Position numbers and translations under genes: made by a program. This document shows positions 1 to 6,389 of a stretch of DNA of 6,474 nucleotides, in pieces; the first letter of the stretch is position 1, and the number at the start of each line of letters is the position of its first letter. Under the pieces are notes generated by a model. The model did no database searches. It saw only the letters and a program-made list of their open reading frames with translations, and had not been told where the DNA came from. Source of the DNA: Puniceicoccales bacterium (GTDB lineage Bacteria; Verrucomicrobiota; Verrucomicrobiia; Opitutales; UBA953); NCBI GenBank assembly GCA_031279675.1, contig JAITIB010000090.1, forward strand, positions 1-6,474. Direction: 5' to 3'.

Positions 1-102
1 GAAACCTCCGGCGACTAAAGTCGCCGTTCCGCCAACAACAAAAACGGCGTCTTGGGTGAAACCAAGGGCGTCGGCAGTGGCGTTGGGAACGAAGGCGGTC
101 AT
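1..102 (-). CDS. Possible start of a leftward gene cut by the window edge
   Basis: An ATG at 102 opens 34 codons without a stop up to the window edge. The peptide begins MTAFVPNATADALGF and ends in a Gly/Ala/Val-rich stretch (VVGGTATLVAGG). The last part is encoded by a perfect inverted repeat (9-26), so this may be a non-coding repeat that happens to be open rather than a gene. No ribosome binding site is visible before the ATG. I do not recognise the peptide. It would be the next gene after the aminotransferase, about 238 bases beyond its stop, on the same strand. Confidence 0.2.
   Translation of the reverse strand, partial: MTAFVPNATADALGFTQDAVFVVGGTATLVAGGF
9..26. repeat. Perfect inverted repeat, 8-bp stem
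   Basis: CGGCGACT (9-16) and AGTCGCCG (19-26) are exact reverse complements separated by AA. From memory, palindromes built on GGCGACT/AGTCGCC recur between genes in some Verrucomicrobiota genomes, so I infer a dispersed intergenic repeat. There is no T-tract after it on either strand, so a rho-independent terminator is not supported. A smaller imperfect dyad (CTTGG 51-55 with CCAAG 62-66) lies nearby. Confidence 0.45.
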
Positions 103-340
103 GGAAGTGTTTCGGAAAAAAGAATCCAGAAGAGGGAACGCAAGCCCTTTTTTCAAAAAAAGGATGCGGGGGTGCGATTGCGGGCTTGGCAGATTGCCGG
201 AATTGACCGGCCTTGCTTGAACGGCGCCAACTGCGCGCTGCGATTCGCCCGCTGGTTCCCAAGCGTGCGATCAAGGATTTGCGCGCCCAAACGCCCGCCC
301 GCCCGCTGGATTTCCTGACCATGCCTATTTCCCTGCATGT
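103..340. other. Intergenic region downstream of the aminotransferase gene
   Basis: No credible gene is seen in these bases; the open frames are short and overlap randomly. The stretch holds an A/T-tract arrangement, with GAAAAAAG (115-122), CCTTTTTT (146-153) and AAAAAAGG (156-163), in which the T-tract can pair with either A-tract. It also holds a 5-bp GCCGG/CCGGC hairpin (196-200 with 207-211). The GC hairpin lies about 130 bases past the aminotransferase stop and has no T-tract on the minus strand. The A/T arrangement could weakly terminate leftward transcription, because on the minus strand a six-T run follows the possible stem. Confidence 0.4.
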
Positions 341-1525
341 CTAATGCCGCCGCAAGGCCGCGTCCAGCGCCCGCAACGCCACCGCGAGCTCCGCCTCGCG
401 AACAATCAGGCTCACCACACAGTGCGGGCCCATGCACCCCGGAATGTCATAAAAATACCCCGGATGCACCCCCACGCCATCGCGCCGCGCCAGGTCAAGC
501 GCGAGTCGTTCCTCATCCACGCCGCGCGGCAATGCCACCAGCGCGTGCCATCCCGCCTGCCGTGCCGGCACGCGCACGCCATGCCCGCCCGCCGCGCACC
601 ACGCGCGCAACGCAAGCTCGTTGGCCCCGATGCGCCGGAGCAACGCCGCGCGCAACACCGGTGCTCGCCCAAGCAGCGCGGCGGCGGCGTTTTGCACCGG
701 AGCATTCACGGACAAATACGTGTCCGCGACAAAATCCAGCCGTGCCAGCGCGTCACCGCGCCATTGCGGCGGCCCCGCCGTCACCACCCAGCCCAGCTTC
801 AACTGCGGCAGCAACGCCACCTTTGACAAGCCGCTCAGGACAAAAAGCGGCGCCCGCGTCTCCCCCGCCCACGACGCCACCGGACGCCCGTCCGCGCCAA
901 AATCCAGAAACACCTCGTCCACGACCAGCGCCAGCCCGTGCCGCAGCGCCACGCACCGCAGCGCCTCGCGGTCCGCGGCGGAAAGGACGGAGCCCGTGGG
1001 ATTGTTGGGCGTGACGCAAAAAATCGCCCGCGTGCGCGGCGTGACAGCATCCTCCAGCGCGCGGACATCCACATGCCACCCACCCCCGGCCCCGTCATGG
1101 GAAAGGGGATACGGCACGACTGACACGCACTCCAACGCGGCGAGAAACCCCAGCAGCGGATACGATGGCACCGGCACAAGCACGTTGTCGCCGGGGTCGG
1201 TAAGCAGCTTGAGCAGCCACCCGTAGCCCTCGCTCGTGCTCGCGGCAAGGTGGATTTGCTCCGGCGCCACCGCGACGCCATGCCCGCGGTAATAGTCCGC
1301 CACCGCGCGCCGCGCGAGAGGCAACCCCCGGGGATCGGCCTCGTGATGGCAATTTGACGCCGACGCCATCATCGCGCCCAAGACCTCCGGCTCCCATGCG
1401 AAGCCGACCCTGGCGGGATTGGACTCCGTCAGGTCAATCACGGGCGCGCCCGCCGCGCGCCGTTCCGAAAGGGCCTGCGCAAGGGCATTGTTCTCAAGCG
1501 TCCAGACAAAGCGTTGGGTAAACAT
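341..1525 (-). CDS. Fold-type I PLP aminotransferase (class I/II)
   Basis: This 394-residue protein is a pyridoxal-phosphate aminotransferase of the aspartate aminotransferase fold, presumably cytoplasmic, moving an amino group between an amino acid and a 2-oxo acid. Visible family marks, in order, are ESNP near residue 34, NNPTG (174-178), DEV with the pyridine-binding Asp203, and SGLSK with the Schiff-base Lys235. The length is normal for the family. Two positions are unusual. The segment after the lysine reads QLKLGW, with Lys243 where an arginine (often LRLGW) usually contacts the PLP phosphate. The C-terminal arginine that normally binds the substrate alpha-carboxylate appears to be Val370 (HCVVSL). 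The substrate therefore cannot be named. The ATG at 1525 lies 44 bases after the peptidase stop and has no clear ribosome binding site. It is the last gene of the leftward group and ends in TAG. Confidence 0.9.
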   Translation of the reverse strand: MFTQRFVWTLENNALAQALSERRAAGAPVIDLTESNPARVGFAWEPEVLGAMMASASNCHHEADPRGLPLARRAVADYYRGHGVAVAPEQIHLAASTSEGYGWLLKLLTDPGDNVLVPVPSYPLLGFLAALECVSVVPYPLSHDGAGGGWHVDVRALEDAVTPRTRAIFCVTPNNPTGSVLSAADREALRCVALRHGLALVVDEVFLDFGADGRPVASWAGETRAPLFVLSGLSKVALLPQLKLGWVVTAGPPQWRGDALARLDFVADTYLSVNAPVQNAAAALLGRAPVLRAALLRRIGANELALRAWCAAGGHGVRVPARQAGWHALVALPRGVDEERLALDLARRDGVGVHPGYFYDIPGCMGPHCVVSLIVREAELAVALRALDAALRRH

Positions 1526-1569
1526 GCGACCGGGATGAAATGCGTCGGGACGCCCGCCGGGGAACGGAA

Positions 1570-2943
1570 TTATTGCCCGAGTGCGATTTTTTCCAACAAC
1601 GCCTCGTAAGCGCGGATCCCGCGCTCGATTATCGCCAGGTCAATGTTTTCATCCGGCGCGTGCAGGTTGGAATCCGGCGTGAACAGGCCGATCATCAGCG
1701 AGTCCAGGCCCGTTTGCGCCTTGATGTCGCCAATGATGGGGACGCTTCCCCCTTCGCGCAAAAACAACGGCGCGCGCCCGAAGGCGTCCGTTATCGCCTC
1801 CGTCGCCAGAGAAAAAGCGCGTGCCAAAACCGGGTTCTGCCCGTGCGGGGTGTTGGGCCTGCCCGGCGGGCAAACATGGTAGGCATTGTTCCCCTGCTTG
1901 AGCCGGACACTGGCGGTGATGCCGCGCGGAACGCGCGCGCGGATGGCCGCCGTGACCTTGTCCGCGATATCCCGCGCATCCTGCCCGGGAACGAGCCGGC
2001 ACGTGATCTTGGCAAACGCGCCCGAGGGGATGACCGTTTTGGAGCCCTCGCCCTGGTAGCCGCCGCCGATGCCGTTGAATTCCAGCGTGGGCGCATGGCG
2101 GGTCGCCTCGATGGGCGTGACACCGGGTTGCGAATAAAGCGCGTCAACACCGAGAAACTCGCGGTAGCCCGCCTCGTCCAAGGGAAACTTTTCCAACTCC
2201 TCGCGTTCCCACCTCTCGGGCGGGACAACGTTGTCATAAAAACCGGGCACATTCACCGAGCCATCGGCATTGTGCAACGAGGCGCATATCTCGACGAGCG
2301 CCTGGACGGGGTTGTAAACCGCGCCGCCGTGCAATCCCGAGTGCAGGTCGGTGCGCGGCCCGGTGAGCCGCACCTCCAGCCCCGCAATGCCCCGCAAGCC
2401 CGTCGTGACAACGATCTGCTCCGCGCTCGGGCTTCCCGTGTCGGAGAGCAAAACGAAGTCGGCGCCGGAAAGCTCGGCACGGTGTTTTTGCAAAAAGGCG
2501 CCAAAGCTGGGACTGCCGATCTCCTCCTCGCCCTCGATGATGAAGGTGATGGCGAGAGGGAGCGCGGGGCGGCGCCTCAACAAACGGGCGAGCGCGAGCA
2601 CGGCCACGCAATGCGGACCCTTGTTGTCGGCGGCGCCGCGCGCGTAAAGACGCCCGTCGCGCACGTCGGGCTCAAACGGCGGCGTCGTCCACGCCTCCAC
2701 GGGATCCGCCGGCTGCACATCGTAATGCCCGTAAAGAACGACGTGCGGGCTCCCGGCGGGAGCGGCGCGGCGCCCGACAACAATGGGATGCAACGGCGTC
2801 GGGACAATTTCGACGGCGAGGCCGGCGCCGGCAAGCAGCCGGGCGGCATGTTCGCGCGCGCCCGCCATGCCCGCGGCAAACGCAGGGTCGGTGGACACGC
2901 TGGCGTGGCGCACATATTCGGAGATTACGGAGAGGGCTTCCAT
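1570..2943 (-). CDS. M20 family zinc metallopeptidase (dipeptidase type)
   Basis: This 457-residue protein belongs to the M20 (ArgE/DapE/CPG2/carnosinase) di-zinc hydrolases, and its layout is closest to M20 dipeptidases. It probably cleaves dipeptides or N-terminal residues in the cytoplasm, as no signal peptide is seen. The metal and catalytic residues are all visible: His73 and Asp75 in YGHYDVQP, Asp106 in ARGAADNKG, the Glu140/Glu141 pair in EGEEEIGS (general base and metal ligand), Asp168 in LLSDTG, and His428 in DSNLHAPDE. The lid/dimerisation domain (about 180-290) carries TDLHSG with His201. The frame is open back to 3030, but the ATG at 2943 is chosen because the M20 fold begins directly there (MEALSVISEYVRHASVS). 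It also leaves an 11-base gap after the glycosylase stop instead of an overlap. No Shine-Dalgarno sequence is visible. The specific substrate is not determined. Confidence 0.92.
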   Translation of the reverse strand: MEALSVISEYVRHASVSTDPAFAAGMAGAREHAARLLAGAGLAVEIVPTPLHPIVVGRRAAPAGSPHVVLYGHYDVQPADPVEAWTTPPFEPDVRDGRLYARGAADNKGPHCVAVLALARLLRRRPALPLAITFIIEGEEEIGSPSFGAFLQKHRAELSGADFVLLSDTGSPSAEQIVVTTGLRGIAGLEVRLTGPRTDLHSGLHGGAVYNPVQALVEICASLHNADGSVNVPGFYDNVVPPERWEREELEKFPLDEAGYREFLGVDALYSQPGVTPIEATRHAPTLEFNGIGGGYQGEGSKTVIPSGAFAKITCRLVPGQDARDIADKVTAAIRARVPRGITASVRLKQGNNAYHVCPPGRPNTPHGQNPVLARAFSLATEAITDAFGRAPLFLREGGSVPIIGDIKAQTGLDSLMIGLFTPDSNLHAPDENIDLAIIERGIRAYEALLEKIALGQ

Positions 2944-2954
2944 GCGGAGGGTGT

Positions 2955-3848
2955 TTATAAGAAATAGTTTCGCTGGCGCTCGCTGACAGGCAACCCGACC
3001 CGCTCCATGACAAGCAGGAGGTCTTCCCACACGATACGCTTTGTCCGGTTCGTATTGCTGCGCAAAAGATACGAGGGGTGGTAGGTGGGCATGAGCGCGG
3101 TGGAGTCAAAGGTCTGCCACTTGCCATGGATCTTCCCAATGGTGCGCGCGGGATCCGGGCCGAGCAAACCCTCGATCGCCGTGGCCCCAAGGGCGACAAT
3201 GACCTTGGGGCGGACGATCCCAAGCTGCGCGCGCAGGAAGGGGAGGCAATACGCCATCTCGTCAGGTGTCGGCGGTCGGTTCCCATGAAGCGTGGGCATT
3301 TCCGGACGCCACTTCATGATGTTCCCGATATAGACATCCTCGCGGCGCAGCCCCATGGCGGCGATGATCCTGGTGAGCAACTGGCCGGCGGGCCCGACAA
3401 AAGGCTCCCCCTGCGTCTCCTCCTCGGCGCCCGGTGCCTCGCCGCAGAAAAAAATGTCCGCGTCCGGATTCCCGACGCCAAAAACGAGCTGCTTGCCCGC
3501 GTGCTTGTGCGCGTTGCAAACGGGGCAACCCAGCACGCGCTCGCGCAACCACCCAAGCCGGGAATGCTTGTCGCCGCCGGGCAGCTCAAATTGCGGGGGC
3601 GGCGGCAATGGCGCGATCGCAGGCACAGGCTTGTCCACGGGCCCGGGAATGGGTTCGGACTCAGCCACGGGCGCGGGCGCGGGCGCGGCGGGAACGACAG
3701 CGGGCGGCGACGGCAAAACCTCGCGACGGGCGGCGACAAGCCCGCGGAGCGAGGCGAGGCTTTCCGGGCTCACGACGACATGGGAAACGCCCTCGCGCCT
3801 CAGTTCAACCAAGCCCCGTCCGGCCAATTCAAGAAGAGTGCGCAACAT
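2955..3848 (-). CDS. Uracil-DNA glycosylase, family-4-like, atypical Fe-S ligands
   Basis: This enzyme would remove uracil from DNA at the start of base-excision repair. Numbering here is from the alternative TTG at 3887. A small N-terminal segment (14-55) and a Pro/Ala-rich linker (about 58-98) precede the catalytic domain (about 105-310). The domain shows motif A GEAPGAEEE (149-157) with FVGPAGQLL, and motif B HPSYLLR with His270. Cys121/Cys124 (GCPVC) and Cys214 match three of the four family-4 [4Fe-4S] ligands. The position of the remaining one, normally KCRP, is Trp193 (KWRP). A loop about five residues longer than in classical members follows and contains His201. The ATG at 3848 (297 residues, residue 14 of the longer frame) is preferred. 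The TTG at 3887 would sit 2 bases after the fucosidase stop, giving 310 residues. Neither start has a clear ribosome binding site. TAA ends the gene 11 bases before the peptidase. Confidence 0.88.
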   Translation of the reverse strand: MLRTLLELAGRGLVELRREGVSHVVVSPESLASLRGLVAARREVLPSPPAVVPAAPAPAPVAESEPIPGPVDKPVPAIAPLPPPPQFELPGGDKHSRLGWLRERVLGCPVCNAHKHAGKQLVFGVGNPDADIFFCGEAPGAEEETQGEPFVGPAGQLLTRIIAAMGLRREDVYIGNIMKWRPEMPTLHGNRPPTPDEMAYCLPFLRAQLGIVRPKVIVALGATAIEGLLGPDPARTIGKIHGKWQTFDSTALMPTYHPSYLLRSNTNRTKRIVWEDLLLVMERVGLPVSERQRNYFL

Positions 3849-3889
3849 GACGCGTGGGGGCGTAAACGGATGCGGAGGAAAGTCCAAAG

Positions 3890-5683
3890 CTAAAAATCCG
3901 CGCGCGTTATTTTGATGGACTTCACACTCGTCCCCGCGCGTTCCCCCTCGGGCAGCGTCAGTGTCACACTATGGCGGCCCGCCTTTTCAAAATCCAGCCA
4001 GCCAATGGGCCGGGTGAGATACACGGGCGAGAAAATTTGCTGGTTCTGGATGGAACGCCCCTCGTCGGACTTGACATTGAAAACGCGGCGGGGGTTCTGC
4101 GTGCCCGCGGAGCAGGTTATTTCAACGAGGTGGCGTCCCGGCTCCTTGATTTCAAATTCCCATTGGACGGCGCTGTTCTCACCCCAGTTCTCAACCTGGT
4201 GGACGTGCTTCCACTCGCCGTATTTCTCCATCCACTTCCGCTTGGAAAGGCGGCAGTCCGTCGTCCTGCCAAACAACGCGCTCAACTCCAGCCCGAATTC
4301 GGGATCAACCGCGAACGCGTCATCGACGCCACCTTGCAAATCGGCCTCGATCTCGATGACAGAGGCCAGGCTGTCCGGTTTTTTGAACGGCACCGTTATC
4401 ACCGTCCAAGCGCCCTCGCGGGCCGTTTCCAAAAGCGTCGGCGCGCCCTCGCGGGAAAGGAGCCGGGCGGCCCCCACCCGGCCATTCAGCCCGGGAAGAT
4501 GGAGTTTCCCCGTCGCCGGCCATTGAAAGACAACAAGGTGGAGCTTCCCATTGTTCACAACGACATCGCCCCACGGAAACGCATGTTTCCACGGGGACGG
4601 CTGCGCCGAATAAACAACCTGCGGGTGCGCCGCGATCCACTTCCCCGCAAGGCGCAACGCGGACTGCGCCGGCCCGGGAATCTCGCCTTGCTGATCGGGC
4701 CCGACATTCAGCATGTAGGTGCCGCCACGCGCAACGGTGGCAACCAGACGCTCAAGAATCTGGCGGGGCGTTTTCCAATTGCTGTCATACCAGGCAAAGC
4801 CCCAGGAGTCGTTCGTGACATCCACCCCCTCCCAAAGACCGGGGACATTCTGCAAGGGCACCTCCATGTCGCCAAACGTGCGATAATCGCCAAGCCCGTG
4901 ACCGATGCGCCCGGAAACAAGCGCGCGGGGCTGGTTTTTGCGAACGAGCTCGGCAAGCTGCCGGGCGTATTTTCTGGGCATGCGCCCGGGCGTGTCGAAC
5001 CACACAAGCTCGATCTCGCCATAGTTTTTCGTGATCTCCTCAACCTGCGGAAGGCACTTCTCGTTGAAATAATCATCAAATGTTTTCCGCTTCCCGGCGG
5101 CATCGATCGCAGGCCCGCCATGCCCCCCGGGATGCGTCCAGTCTTGATTGTGCGAATAGTAAAAACCAAAGCCAAGCCCGAGCTCCCGGCATGCGTTGGC
5201 AAGCTCCCTCATCGGATCGCGCCCAAACGACGTGGCGTCCACAATGTTGAACGAATCGCACTTCGAATGATACATCGCAAAACCGTCGTGGTGCTTGCTG
5301 GTGATGACGATGTATTTCATGCCCGCGTCCTTGGCAAGCCGCGCAAGCTTCCGCGCGTCAAACCGGACAGGATTGAAAGTCCGCGCCACCGCCTTGTATT
5401 CCTCGACAGGAATGCCCGCCATGTCCCGGTGCATGATCCACTCGCTAATGCCATAATAGTTCTTCCCCGACCACTTTCCGGCAATCTGCGAATACAGCCC
5501 CCAATGGACAAACATGGCGTAATTGCCCGCGTCAAAATAACGCCCGCGACGCGTGGCTTCCTTGCCCGAAAGCTCGGAATCGCCCCACATCTTGTCCATC
5601 CCCTGCGCAAAAAGCGTGGGAACGCCACCGGCGCCAATCGCACCCATCGTCAAAACAGTCAAAATTTGTTGAAAAAAACGCAT
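3890..5683 (-). CDS. Exported GH29 alpha-L-fucosidase with extra C-terminal domain
   Basis: This 597-residue glycoside hydrolase probably releases terminal L-fucose from glycans outside the cytoplasm. The ATG at 5683 begins a signal peptide (MRFFQQILTV, a hydrophobic core, likely cleavage after Ala26 in LFA|QG). The frame stays open upstream to 5893, but that extension is not hydrophobic and would run through the stem-loop at 5762-5791. GH29 marks in order are MFVHWGLYS (57-65), SEWIMH (80-85), KHHDGF (130-135), FYYSHNQDW (174-182), and LVWFD with the predicted nucleophile Asp230. They continue with DMEVP/LWEGVDVTNDSWG (272-295) and MLNVGPDQQGEIP (324-336), which closes the barrel. The acid/base residue is not reliably assignable in this subfamily; Glu274 and Glu285 are candidates. 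A beta-sandwich (about 365-460) follows. The final 130 residues look like a CBM- or DUF5077-like jelly roll, a guess from pattern. It ends in TAG just before the glycosylase gene. Confidence 0.93.
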   Translation of the reverse strand: MRFFQQILTVLTMGAIGAGGVPTLFAQGMDKMWGDSELSGKEATRRGRYFDAGNYAMFVHWGLYSQIAGKWSGKNYYGISEWIMHRDMAGIPVEEYKAVARTFNPVRFDARKLARLAKDAGMKYIVITSKHHDGFAMYHSKCDSFNIVDATSFGRDPMRELANACRELGLGFGFYYSHNQDWTHPGGHGGPAIDAAGKRKTFDDYFNEKCLPQVEEITKNYGEIELVWFDTPGRMPRKYARQLAELVRKNQPRALVSGRIGHGLGDYRTFGDMEVPLQNVPGLWEGVDVTNDSWGFAWYDSNWKTPRQILERLVATVARGGTYMLNVGPDQQGEIPGPAQSALRLAGKWIAAHPQVVYSAQPSPWKHAFPWGDVVVNNGKLHLVVFQWPATGKLHLPGLNGRVGAARLLSREGAPTLLETAREGAWTVITVPFKKPDSLASVIEIEADLQGGVDDAFAVDPEFGLELSALFGRTTDCRLSKRKWMEKYGEWKHVHQVENWGENSAVQWEFEIKEPGRHLVEITCSAGTQNPRRVFNVKSDEGRSIQNQQIFSPVYLTRPIGWLDFEKAGRHSVTLTLPEGERAGTSVKSIKITRADF

Positions 5684-5761
5684 CGTCACAAAGGTTGAGG
5701 CGAACGCAAACACGGCACAAAGCGAAAAGTTCCCTCTTCGCCCGCCATTTTGACATGAAAT
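5684..5761 (-). promoter_or_regulatory. Leader region of the fucosidase gene group
   Basis: A promoter for the leftward genes is expected between the stem-loop at 5762-5791 and the ATG at 5683. I see no good -35/-10 pair and no AGGAGG-like site; the bases before the ATG read CCTTTGTGACG. This entry marks the only plausible location, not a recognised element. Confidence 0.25.
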
Positions 5762-5791
5762 GACGCCACCGGAAAACCCTCCGGTGGCGTC
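5762..5791 (-). terminator. Strong stem-loop, probable terminator after the barrel gene
   Basis: On the plus strand GACGCCACCGGA (5762-5773) and TCCGGTGGCGTC (5780-5791) form a perfect 12-bp GC-rich stem with a 6-base loop. It lies 43 bases past the TGA of the beta-barrel fragment and before the fucosidase gene. On the minus strand it is followed by ATTTCATG, a poor T-tract, so it is either a weak rho-independent terminator or an mRNA 3'-end stabiliser. On the plus strand no T-tract follows. Confidence 0.6.
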
Positions 5792-5834
5792 GCTCAACAA
5801 AAATCGATTCCTGCTGTCTGGCAGAAGGAACCAA

Positions 5835-6117
5835 TCAGAACTTGTATCCGGCGGTAATCGCAAATGAATGCGCATTACTGCTGACCTTGTCAAAACCCTC
5901 AGCCAATTTCATATCGCCGTTTGCCAAAAACTTGTAGGCAAGATCAAACTTCCATGATTCGGACAAATGATACGTTGCGCCAAGATCGAGCGCAAACGTC
6001 GCCGCACTTTGACGAGCCGTGTCCCTGAAATTTGGTCTTTTTATCTCCGCGTTATACGAGGTAACGCCAACGCCAATACCAGCGCTCAAGGTAAAATTCT
6101 CGCTCAAGGTAAAATCA
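5835..6117 (-). pseudogene. 3' remnant of an outer-membrane beta-barrel protein gene
   Basis: About 93 residues, from YDFTLSENFTLSAG to the end (SFAITAGYKF), show alternating polar/aromatic beta-strands, tight turns and a terminal phenylalanine. This is the usual C-terminal signature for outer-membrane barrels inserted by BamA. The last strands (YHLSESWKFDLAYKFL, then GYKF) resemble the end of FadL/OmpP1-type or OmpW-like barrels; I cannot decide which. The frame is open upstream to an ATG at 6353. That extension translates palindrome-rich repeat DNA and has no credible signal peptide, so the original 5' end is missing. By eye the segment is noticeably less GC-rich than the genes to its left. 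It contains an 18-bp tandem duplication at 6083-6118. TGA ends it. Confidence 0.6.
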
Positions 6118-6118
6118 T
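6083..6118 (-). repeat. 18-bp in-frame tandem duplication in the barrel remnant
   Basis: Units 6083-6100 and 6101-6118 share the first 15 bases (CGCTCAAGGTAAAAT) exactly and 16 of 18 overall. On the minus strand this gives the repeated peptide FTLS in FTLSENFTLS. The duplication keeps the frame and ends at the junction with the repeat region. Confidence 0.7.
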
Positions 6119-6152
6119 ACCGGTTCCTCGCTACTTTGAGTGGGAAACGGTA
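6118..6152. repeat. Imperfect inverted repeat at the barrel/repeat junction
   Basis: TACCGGTTCC (6118-6127) pairs with GGAAACGGTA (6143-6152) in 9 of 10 positions across a 15-base loop. It lies exactly where recognisable beta-barrel coding ends, so it may mark the end of the repetitive element. Confidence 0.45.
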
Positions 6153-6156
6153 TTGT

Positions 6157-6174
6157 GGCGGATTGCAATTCGCC
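6157..6174. repeat. Near-perfect 18-bp palindrome
   Basis: GGCGGATTG (6157-6165) pairs with CAATTCGCC (6166-6174) with a single G-T wobble and no loop. It is the core of the GGGGCGAATTGCAAT-type repeat. Confidence 0.5.
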
Positions 6175-6228
6175 CCTACCGATTCTCGCGGATGCTCGAC
6201 GGAGCCGTCTTGCTTTGGCAACCCGCGC

Positions 6229-6254
6229 TGCGCCCCATCGGGGCGCAATGTGAG
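6229..6254. repeat. GC hairpin 1 of a regularly spaced series
   Basis: TGCGCCCC (6229-6236) and GGGGCGCA (6240-6247) form a perfect 8-bp stem with loop ATC. The trailing motif CAATGTGAG (6246-6254) also follows hairpin 2. Confidence 0.6.
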
Positions 6255-6307
6255 TAACCGTCGGTGAAGCGCAGCGAAACCGGCGGAACCGCGGCTCCCT
6301 TTCTGAG

Positions 6308-6332
6308 GTGCCCTGCAAGGGCACAATGTGAG
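6308..6332. repeat. GC hairpin 2 of a regularly spaced series
   Basis: GTGCCCT (6308-6314) and AGGGCAC (6318-6324) form a perfect 7-bp stem with loop GCA. It is followed by CAATGTGAG (6324-6332), the same tail as hairpin 1. It starts 79 bases after hairpin 1. Confidence 0.6.
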
Positions 6333-6389
6333 AACAAAAACCGGCAAAATCACTGACAGATAGAGTCGGATAAAAAGGTGGCGATCGTT

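Noticed and set aside
337..1226. Overlapping plus-strand frames opposite the aminotransferase
   Set aside because: They are low-complexity Pro/Ala/Arg/Ser peptides complementary to a clear PLP enzyme gene.
1540..2967. 475-codon open frame on the plus strand
   Set aside because: It is antisense to the M20 peptidase gene, whose metal-binding motifs are fully intact; the plus-strand peptide is Arg/Gly-rich with no family resemblance.
2944..3030. Longer peptidase start at 3030
   Set aside because: The 29 added residues overlap the end of the glycosylase gene and lie outside the M20 fold, which starts directly at the ATG at 2943.
2955..3848. Assignment of the glycosylase as UdgX
   Set aside because: The diagnostic KRRIH motif is absent; only a histidine in a comparable interval is seen.
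3078..3915. Plus-strand frames opposite the glycosylase
   Set aside because: No domain is seen, composition is skewed, and the minus strand encodes clear glycosylase motifs.
3971..5698. 575-codon open frame on the plus strand
   Set aside because: It runs antisense to the fucosidase gene, has no recognisable domain, and has Arg/Pro/Lys-rich composition typical of a shadow frame in high-GC DNA.
5684..5893. Longer fucosidase start at 5893
   Set aside because: The added 70 residues run through the stem-loop at 5762-5791 and would bury the signal peptide that begins at the ATG at 5683.
6118..6353. New chimeric gene with a signal-like N-terminus (MILPVFVLTLC)
   Set aside because: The hydrophobic start lacks a positively charged n-region, and the next ~65 residues are translated palindromic repeat, so a chance open frame is more likely.
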